Source: an uncultured Eisenbergiella sp. | GTDB taxonomy: Bacteria > Bacillota > Clostridia > Lachnospirales > Lachnospiraceae | Direction: 5' to 3' | Assembly (NCBI GenBank): GCA_947627215.1 | Contig: CANQVD010000024.1 | Span: 1-54,960 of the forward strand | DNA length: 54,960 nt | Shown: positions 49,319 to 54,960 of the stretch, piece by piece | Layout of the letters: each line of letters begins with the position of its first letter | Position numbering within the stretch: the first letter of the stretch is position 1 | The notes under the pieces: model-generated | Database searches by the model: none | What the model saw: only the letters and a program-made list of their open reading frames with translations | Told to the model about the DNA's origin: nothing | Program-made: the position numbers and the translations under genes

Positions 49319-52255
49319 TTACAGCCACTTGTCCAGGGCTTCCTGGAGCTTGGCCACCTCCACAGGCTTGGCCACGTGGCCGTTCATGCCCGCCTCCTGG
49401 GCCCGGTGGATATCGTCGGCAAAGGCGTTGGCGGTCATGGCGATGATGGGGACGGTTTTGGCGTCCGGCCGGTCCAGGCCCCGGATGGCCCGGGCCGCCT
49501 CATAGCCGTCCATGACGGGCATCTGAATGTCCATAAAGATCAGATCGAAGGTCCCCGGCGCGCTCTGCGCCATCCGGTCCACGGCCTCTTTGCCGTCGGC
49601 GGCGGTCTCCACCTGGACGCCGATAAAGGACAGCAGCTCCTGGGCGATCTCCCGGTTGAGCTCGTTGTCCTCCACCAAGAGCACCCGCTTGCCCTCGTGG
49701 CTGTCCTCTTCCAGCTCGGCGGGGGCCAGCTTCGGCCCGGTCTCATCCTTGACCAGCACCGACTTGAGGGCATAGACCAGGCGGGAGCGGAACAGGGGCT
49801 TTTCGATGAAGGCCTGGATGCCCGCGTCCCGGGCCTGGGCCTCCACCTCAGACCAGTCATAGGCGGTGAGAATGATGATGGGCAGCTCGTCCCCCACCCG
49901 GCGGCGGATCTCCCGGGCGGTCTCCACCCCGTCCTTGCCGGGCATTTTCCAGTCCAGAATGACGGCGGCGTAGCTCTCCCCGGCCCCGTGGGCGGCGGCC
50001 GTGCGCTCGACGGCCTCGTCTCCGCTGAGGACCCACTGGGCCTGCATCCCTACGCTGTGCAGGATCTCGCAGGTGCTGACACAGGAATCCGGATCGTCGT
50101 CCGCCACTAAAACCCGCAGATCCTTCAGCTCCTCCACGTCTTCCGACTCCTGCTCCCGCAGGCGCAGATGGAGCCGGACCGTGAAGGTGGAGCCCTCGCC
50201 CAGGCGGCTGGCCACCTGGATGTCCCCGTCCATCATCTGGACGATGTTCCGGGTGATGGACATGCCCAGGCCGGTGCCCTCGATGTTCTCCTGCACCGAC
50301 TGGCGGGAGCGGGTAAAGGGATCGAAAATGGTTTTCATAAACGCCTCGTCCATGCCCACGCCGGTGTCCTCACAGACGAACTCGTAACAGGCCATGCCGT
50401 GGATATGGGAGGCGCACTCCCGGATGGAGAAGGTGATGGTCCCGCCCTCGGGGGTGAACTTCACCGCGTTGCCCAAAATGTTCACAAAGATCTGCCGCAG
50501 CCGCAGCGTGTCGCCGATGACGTTCTCGTGCTCCACCCGGCTGATGTGGACCTTCAGGTTCTGCCGCTTGGCGTTGACCTGGGCGCGGATGATGGTGACG
50601 ATGCTCTCCACCATGTCCGGCATACTGAAGGGCTCCTCGGACAGGGTGACTTTGCCGCTCTCGATCTTGGACATGTCCAGCACATCGTTGATCAGAGCCA
50701 GCAGATGGCGGCTGGAAATGGTGATCTTGCTCAGACAGTCCGTCAGCCGCTCCGGGTCGTCCAGATGCATGGCGGCCACCGCCGTCATGCCCATGATGGC
50801 GTTCATGGGGGTGCGGATATCGTGGCTCATGCGGGCCAGAAAGTCCGACTTGGCCCGGTTGGCGGCCTCGGCGGCCTCCGAGGCGTCTTTCAGCGCCTGG
50901 CGGATCTGGAAATCCCGCTCCTTCAGGGCGGTCACGTCCTGGATGGCGAAGAGCACCCGGACAGGCTTGCCCTCCCGCCGTTGGAGGCAGAGGATCGAGA
51001 GGTTCTCCCAGTGGGGCTCCTCCGTATCCAGACGGTACTCGACCTGGAGATAGGGCACCTCTTCTGTGAGACGCTCCTGGATCTGCTCCGGAGAGAGAAC
51101 GATGCCGAAGGCCTCCTCCCATCCGCCCTCTAAGCTGCCCAGAGGGGCAAGGGTCTGCACCATCTGCGAATAGGCGCCTTTTTCCGGCAGCAGGCCCTTC
51201 CGGCCCTCCAGGTACTCATAGTGGTCCTTTTCAAAATCCACCAAGATGAAGCTGGAGAAGAGCTGGAGGGTGGCGTCCACAATGCGGGAGATCTCCTGCT
51301 TTTCGTGCAGCAGCTGCCGCTGTCTGGCCCGGTTTTTCAACACCAAAAACAGCAGATAGGCCAGAAAGGCGGCGGCCAGCTGGACCTCCAGCCGGATGCC
51401 CAGGGCGTTGGCCTCCACGGCCATGCCCGAGGTCACAGAGGAGGGGAGCGTCTGCACCAGGACCCACTCCCCGTCGTCCAGCACCTGCACGTAGGCGCTG
51501 CCCATGCCGTTGTTGCCCTTATAGTTAAAGCTGTTGAAAGCGATATCGTTGTGCTCCAGCGTGTCCGACAGCTTTTGCAGATCCTCCGGGTTCAGCCGGT
51601 CGCGTTCGCGCCAGTAGTCCAGCAGATTCTCCGGCTCGTTGCTGTTCCCTACGGAGAGGATGACGGAGCCATCCCGCTCCAGCAGGTAGGTGCTGCCCTG
51701 GACGCCGAAATAGTCCGAGGAGAGGACGTCGTCCACCGTATCCCCCCGGTAGATGCAGCTGAGCACGCCGATGATCCGCCCCTCGTAATAGAAGGGGCTG
51801 TAGAAGATCAGCAGGGTCTCGTGGGTGATACGGGAATTGTAAATGACGCACTTGCCGCTTTTGCCCTGCATCCCCAGTTGAAAATATTCCCGGTCGGACA
51901 GGTCCGCCGTCTGGCCGTCAGAGGTCAGATCCGTCCCGTCGGCAGAGATAAATTCCACGTAGTCAAAGGGGGACCGTTCGGTCATGTCCTGGAGCATTTC
52001 CATGTCCACCCGGGGCTCGGTGAGCAAGGCGCCGTAGAGCTGGGCCATGATCTCCGTGGAGCGCCGGGAACTGTCCAGCAAGTCATTGATCCGGTCGGCG
52101 GTCTGGGTGGTGGCGGCCTCGATGAAGCTGTCGTTGCGCTGTACGATCCGCTGCCGGTTATCCCGCAGGAAGCTCACAAAGGACACCACGACAAAGGCCA
52201 GCAGCGCGGCAATAAACACGGCCTCGAAAAGCCGGCTTCGTTTTTCCTTTTCCAT
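49319..52255 (-). CDS. Hybrid sensor histidine kinase with Cache-type sensor and two receiver domains
   Basis: 978 residues. TM1 at about 8-30 (VFIAALLAFVVVSFVSF), an extracellular Cache-like sensor to about 285 (FDYVEFISADGTDLTSD, SPFYYEGRIIGVLSCIYRG), TM2 (LAAAFLAYLLFLVL), a PAS-like region (EVPYLQVEYRLDTEEP), HisKA with SHDIRTPMNAIMG, HATPase with NAVKFTPEGG, DTGVGMD and GTGLGMSI, then two receivers (VILDWKMPGKDG and LIFMDIQMPVMDGYEA). A host two-component phosphorelay; ligand unknown. I chose the ATG at 52255, behind GGAGGAG. GC content is much higher than in the phage. Confidence 0.93.
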   Translation of the reverse strand: MEKEKRSRLFEAVFIAALLAFVVVSFVSFLRDNRQRIVQRNDSFIEAATTQTADRINDLLDSSRRSTEIMAQLYGALLTEPRVDMEMLQDMTERSPFDYVEFISADGTDLTSDGQTADLSDREYFQLGMQGKSGKCVIYNSRITHETLLIFYSPFYYEGRIIGVLSCIYRGDTVDDVLSSDYFGVQGSTYLLERDGSVILSVGNSNEPENLLDYWRERDRLNPEDLQKLSDTLEHNDIAFNSFNYKGNNGMGSAYVQVLDDGEWVLVQTLPSSVTSGMAVEANALGIRLEVQLAAAFLAYLLFLVLKNRARQRQLLHEKQEISRIVDATLQLFSSFILVDFEKDHYEYLEGRKGLLPEKGAYSQMVQTLAPLGSLEGGWEEAFGIVLSPEQIQERLTEEVPYLQVEYRLDTEEPHWENLSILCLQRREGKPVRVLFAIQDVTALKERDFQIRQALKDASEAAEAANRAKSDFLARMSHDIRTPMNAIMGMTAVAAMHLDDPERLTDCLSKITISSRHLLALINDVLDMSKIESGKVTLSEEPFSMPDMVESIVTIIRAQVNAKRQNLKVHISRVEHENVIGDTLRLRQIFVNILGNAVKFTPEGGTITFSIRECASHIHGMACYEFVCEDTGVGMDEAFMKTIFDPFTRSRQSVQENIEGTGLGMSITRNIVQMMDGDIQVASRLGEGSTFTVRLHLRLREQESEDVEELKDLRVLVADDDPDSCVSTCEILHSVGMQAQWVLSGDEAVERTAAAHGAGESYAAVILDWKMPGKDGVETAREIRRRVGDELPIIILTAYDWSEVEAQARDAGIQAFIEKPLFRSRLVYALKSVLVKDETGPKLAPAELEEDSHEGKRVLLVEDNELNREIAQELLSFIGVQVETAADGKEAVDRMAQSAPGTFDLIFMDIQMPVMDGYEAARAIRGLDRPDAKTVPIIAMTANAFADDIHRAQEAGMNGHVAKPVEVAKLQEALDKWL

Positions 52256-52343
52256 AGTCTCCTCCTGTCTCTCCTTCCGGGCGGTCCCGGCTTTCCGGGA
52301 AAGGGCGCGGGAATATCGTGATAACGTGATAAAATGTCTATAT

Positions 52344-52372
52344 ATTTTAACATGGTCTGCGGGCAGATGCAA
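52344..52372 (-). promoter_or_regulatory. Promoter of the histidine kinase gene
   Basis: On the minus strand TTGCAT (52372-52367), a 17-base spacer and TAAAAT (52349-52344) form a good sigma-A promoter, 89 bases before the kinase start codon. Confidence 0.6.
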
Positions 52373-52467
52373 GGGACAGTTTTCGCTTCAGGGCGGCATT
52401 TTTGCAGGGCCCCGATCGGGCCGGAAAAAGCCTGCCAGAGCTTTTCAAAATTTTTAAAACCGTCTCA

Positions 52468-52496
52468 TTGTAAGGAAGCGGAAAGAGGGATACAAT
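52468..52496 (+). promoter_or_regulatory. Promoter of the MGMT-like gene
   Basis: TTGTAA, a 17-base spacer and TACAAT stand 24 bases before the start codon at 52520. The expected transcript start leaves just room for the GGAGG ribosome site. Confidence 0.65.
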
Positions 52497-52519
52497 GGTC
52501 TCCGGAGGTGAAAAGACCC

Positions 52520-52999
52520 ATGGCGAACGAGGAAAAGAAGAACTTTAACGCGATGCTCCATGACAGCAAGGATATGCCGAAATTTCAGACGGTTACCGAT
52601 GAGGCCAGTATCCAAAAATACGGCGGGAACAGGATGTACTTTGCCCCGCCGATCGACTATGATACCGCCATGAAGAAAGTGCCGTATGGAAAAGTGACCA
52701 CGGTGGGGGAGATCCGCGCGCATTTCGCAAAATGCTCCGGAGCGGATTTTACGGAACCGATCACCGCCGGCATCTTTGTGTCCATAGCGGCCTGGGCCAG
52801 CTTTCAGCGGGGCGGGGATGAGACGCCCTATTGGCGCACATTGAAGGCCAACGGCGAACTGAATGAAAAATACCCGGGCGGCGCCCGCGCGCAAAAAGAA
52901 AAGTTGGAGGCAGAGGGGCATACGATCATCCGGCGCGGCAGAAAAAACATCCGGTATTTTGTGAAGGATTATGAAAAGAAGCTCTTTGAATGGGAGTAA
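52520..52999 (+). CDS. MGMT-family (alkyltransferase-like) protein without catalytic Cys
   Basis: 159 residues. The DNA-binding domain of O6-alkylguanine transferases is visible (VPYGKVTTVGEIRAHFA), followed by TPYWRTLKANGEL and PGGARAQKEKLEAEG, which match the PCHRV...G.L..Y.GG...K..LL..EG region. Where the active Cys of PCHR stands, this protein has Tyr (PYWR). It thus resembles alkyltransferase-like proteins, which flag alkylated bases for repair but cannot repair them. GGAGG stands about 11 bases before the ATG. Host gene. Confidence 0.75.
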   Translation: MANEEKKNFNAMLHDSKDMPKFQTVTDEASIQKYGGNRMYFAPPIDYDTAMKKVPYGKVTTVGEIRAHFAKCSGADFTEPITAGIFVSIAAWASFQRGGDETPYWRTLKANGELNEKYPGGARAQKEKLEAEGHTIIRRGRKNIRYFVKDYEKKLFEWE

Positions 53000-53003
53000 A
53001 ATA

Positions 53004-53033
53004 CAAGCTCGGGGAGCACAGACCCCGAGCTTG
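53004..53033. terminator. Bidirectional hairpin between convergent host genes
   Basis: A perfect 11-bp stem CAAGCTCGGGG/CCCCGAGCTTG with an 8-base loop lies between the MGMT-like gene and the convergent methyltransferase gene. There is no long T-run. Confidence 0.65.
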
Positions 53034-53064
53034 ATCCTGTTATAGAGCGGTGTTTGGCCGGTTT

Positions 53065-54444
53065 TCATCCCGGCTGCTGCATGCCGCCGTGTTTGGACAG
53101 CAGCGCCGCACATTCTACATGGGCGGTGCGGGGGAACATGTCCACCGCCGTGACGGCCCGGAGGGCGTAGCCATGGGCGTTGAAGCGGAGAATGTCCCGG
53201 GCCAGAGTGGCCGGGTCACAGGAGACGTAGACCAGCCGCTCCGGGGCCATGGCCGCGCAGGCGTCCACGGCGGCCTGGTCCATGCCCCTGCGGGGCGGGT
53301 CCACCACCAGCGCCTCCGGCCGGAGGCCCCGGTCCGCCAGGGCCCGGGCCGCCTGGCCCGCGTCGGCACAGAGAAATTCCGCGTTTTCGATGCCGTTGGC
53401 CCGGGCGTTTTTCCGGGCGTTTTCGATGGCCTGGGGCACGATCTCCGCCCCGATCACCTGTCCCGCCTGCCGGGCCAGGCACAGGCTGATGGTCCCCGCG
53501 CCACAGTACAGATCCAGCGCCAGGCTGCCGGGGCCGCAGGCGGCGTAGTCCAGGGCCCGCTGGTACAGCTTCTCCGCCTGGGGCGGGTTGACCTGGAAAA
53601 AGGCCTGGGGTGCGATCTCAAAGGACAGGCCCAGGAGCCGGTCCCGGATGTTGGGCTCTCCCCAGAGAGGGTAAAAGTCCCCGGCCAGGACGGTATTGCC
53701 CCGGGTCTTGTTCACGTTGAGGACAATGCCGGTGAGCTCTGGGCAGGCGGAACGCAGAGCCTCCGTCAGGGCGGCGGTTTTGGCGCCGAAGCCCCCGGCG
53801 GCCACCACGCAGGCCACGGCCCCCGGGCCGCTCTGGGCCTGGCGGCAGAAGAGATGCCGCACCAGGCCCTTGCCGCTGGCCTCCTCGTAGGCGGGGATGC
53901 CCTCCGCCGCCATGAACGCGGTCAGCGCCCGGGCGGCCCGGCCGCTGAGCTCGCTCTGGAGCAGGCAGCGCCGGACCGGGATCAGCTCATGGCTCCGCTC
54001 CCGGAAAAAGCCGAAGGCGGGGGCCCCGGCGGCCTCCCCTACGGCAAAGATGGCCTTGTTCCGGTAGCCCTCGGTCCGCTCGCTGCCTAAGATCTCGGTA
54101 CAGGAGAGGGTTTGTTTCCCGATGCGGCTCAGGGCGGCGTTTACCTTCTCCAACTTGAAGCGCAGCTCCTCGGCATAGTCCATATGCAGCAGATCGCAGC
54201 CGCCGCAGCGGCCGAAAGCGGGGCAGGCAGGCTCCCGCCGCGCCGGGGACAGGCGCAGGGCCCGCTCCCCCCGGCCGTAGACTGCCGAGGCGCTCACCTT
54301 TACGATCCGGACCTCCCAGCGCTCCCCGGCCAGGGCCCGGGGCACGAACACCGCCCGGCCGCCGGAGCGGCATACGCCGTAGCCCTCGGAGGAGTAGCCC
54401 TCGATATCCGCGGTAAAAATTTGATTTTTCATTAAATTTTCCAT
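53065..54444 (-). CDS. rlmD: TrmA/RlmD-family 23S rRNA (uracil-5-)-methyltransferase
   Basis: 459 residues. An N-terminal TRAM domain (FTADIEGYSSEGYGVCR), a 4Fe-4S cluster site with CPAFGRCGGCDLLH near residue 73 and a further Cys, an AdoMet-binding ALDLYCGAGTISLCLA, DPPRRGMD, and the catalytic VSCDPATLARD. It methylates a uridine in 23S rRNA; which one (RlmD/RlmCD type) cannot be told. No ribosome site precedes the ATG, and the promoter at 54451-54480 would start transcription on the start codon itself, so the mRNA may be leaderless. Host gene. Confidence 0.9.
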   Translation of the reverse strand: MENLMKNQIFTADIEGYSSEGYGVCRSGGRAVFVPRALAGERWEVRIVKVSASAVYGRGERALRLSPARREPACPAFGRCGGCDLLHMDYAEELRFKLEKVNAALSRIGKQTLSCTEILGSERTEGYRNKAIFAVGEAAGAPAFGFFRERSHELIPVRRCLLQSELSGRAARALTAFMAAEGIPAYEEASGKGLVRHLFCRQAQSGPGAVACVVAAGGFGAKTAALTEALRSACPELTGIVLNVNKTRGNTVLAGDFYPLWGEPNIRDRLLGLSFEIAPQAFFQVNPPQAEKLYQRALDYAACGPGSLALDLYCGAGTISLCLARQAGQVIGAEIVPQAIENARKNARANGIENAEFLCADAGQAARALADRGLRPEALVVDPPRRGMDQAAVDACAAMAPERLVYVSCDPATLARDILRFNAHGYALRAVTAVDMFPRTAHVECAALLSKHGGMQQPG

Positions 54445-54450
54445 AAGAAC

Positions 54451-54480
54451 AGTGTATCACACTCTGGCAAACTTTTTCAA
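54451..54480 (-). promoter_or_regulatory. Promoter giving a possibly leaderless mRNA
   Basis: On the minus strand TTGAAA (54480-54475), an 18-base spacer and TACACT (54456-54451). The seventh base after the -10 box is the A of the methyltransferase ATG at 54444. Confidence 0.5.
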
Positions 54481-54536
54481 CATAATCCGCGCGGCGGGAC
54501 AAATAATACAGGTGCAGACAACAAGGAGGATCCAAT

Positions 54537-54875
54537 ATGAAAAAAATACTTGCAACTGTACTGGCTGCCGTGCTGCTGTGCGCACTGCTCTGCGGCTGCG
54601 GCGGCGACCGCGCGGAGGACGGCGTTGTCCTGCCCTCCGGCTCTCCCATGATTTCCCCGTCCATGACGCTTCGCCCGGAGGACGGAGCCGTCAACGACAG
54701 GGACGGCTTCATCGGCGACGGGGATGACCGGATCGGGGAGGCCCAGACCAGCCCCGAGATCGGCGCGGACAGCGCCGCCGGGGACGTGACCGGCAACACC
54801 GGAAACACCGGGACCGCCTCCTCCGGTAGCGCCGCCAACAGCGGCAGCGCTGGGAGCACCGGCTCCGCCCGGTAA
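54537..54875 (+). CDS. Small host lipoprotein, low complexity
   Basis: 112 residues. Signal peptide MKKILATVLAAVLLCALLCG with lipobox LLCGC near residue 21, then an Asp/Gly/Ser-rich exported part and a low-complexity tail of Gly, Ser, Thr, Ala and Asn. AAGGAGG precedes the ATG. No domain recognised; possibly a surface or spacer lipoprotein. Confidence 0.8.
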   Translation: MKKILATVLAAVLLCALLCGCGGDRAEDGVVLPSGSPMISPSMTLRPEDGAVNDRDGFIGDGDDRIGEAQTSPEIGADSAAGDVTGNTGNTGTASSGSAANSGSAGSTGSAR

Positions 54876-54886
54876 AAACGAACACA

Positions 54887-54923
54887 GGGGCTGTAGCGAA
54901 ACGTCAAGTTTCACTACAGCTCC
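54887..54923 (+). terminator. Hairpin after the lipoprotein gene
   Basis: 54887-54902 pairs with 54908-54923 over 16 positions with two weak pairs; ATTTCTAT follows. Probable terminator. Confidence 0.65.
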
Positions 54924-54960
54924 ATTTCTATACCTATGAGAGGGAAAGTTAGGGAAAAGG

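Noticed and set aside
50168-51133. Long plus-strand frames opposite the histidine kinase
   Set aside because: GC-rich antisense frames (Val/Gly/Leu/His-rich) without ribosome sites; the kinase on the minus strand is certain.
53050-54090. 346-residue plus-strand frame
   Set aside because: Antisense shadow of the RNA methyltransferase in GC-rich DNA.

Overview
The window holds an almost complete siphovirus-type prophage of a low-to-mid GC Clostridia host, running left to right from about 1.16 kb to 49.19 kb on the + strand. At the right it joins a visibly GC-richer chromosome (49.3-54.96 kb). The chromosomal genes (Cache-type hybrid histidine kinase, MGMT-like protein, TrmA-family RNA methyltransferase, small lipoprotein) and the phage protein families suggest a gut Oscillospirales-like Firmicute. 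This is inferred from gene content, strong Shine-Dalgarno sites and sigma-A-type promoters, not from a marker gene.

Layout. 1-1.16 kb: AT-rich flank with the end of one gene and a convergent lipoprotein gene; it is unclear whether this is host or element. 1.18-3.6 kb: ImmA/IrrE-type metallopeptidase with a helix-turn-helix, then a 500-base control region with two 15-base dyads, a terminator and a structured leader. 3.57-14.2 kb: early and replication genes (sigma-like regulator, DUF2800 nuclease, Enc34-type single-strand binding protein, family A DNA polymerase, primase/VapE helicase, possible origin, VRR-NUC nuclease, a frameshifted SNF2 helicase, a late-type regulator). 14.3-24.3 kb: packaging (HNH, probable cos, small terminase, large terminase), with a 7 kb accessory block between the terminase genes: two DNA methyltransferases, a 'virulence-type' protein, DUF4314, an amidoligase, a gamma-glutamylcyclotransferase-like protein, a zinc ribbon and an orphan. 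24.3-30 kb: HK97-type head and connector. 30-44.9 kb: tail, including a -1 frameshifted tail assembly chaperone, a tape measure with 132-base repeats, baseplate/fibre genes, two large cell-wall hydrolases and a self-contained promoter-gene-terminator unit that looks like a moron. 45-46.5 kb: holin, 32-residue protein, amidase. 46.6-49.2 kb: conserved orphan, TnpW-like protein and a large serine recombinase that probably integrates the element.

How the parts work together. The recombinase and the ImmA-like regulator would control integration and lysogeny. The replication module copies the genome, HNH/TerS/TerL package it at cos, and the methyltransferases probably protect it. Head, tail and lysis modules complete the virion cycle. 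Least explained are the amidoligase/cyclotransferase cassette, whose first protein shares a C-terminal tail motif with the amidoligase and whose genes share a duplicated leader; a recurring promoter/leader motif at three distant places; and the moron. The SNF2 helicase has lost its reading frame inside its ATP-binding loop, so the prophage may be slightly decayed. The left attachment site could not be placed.
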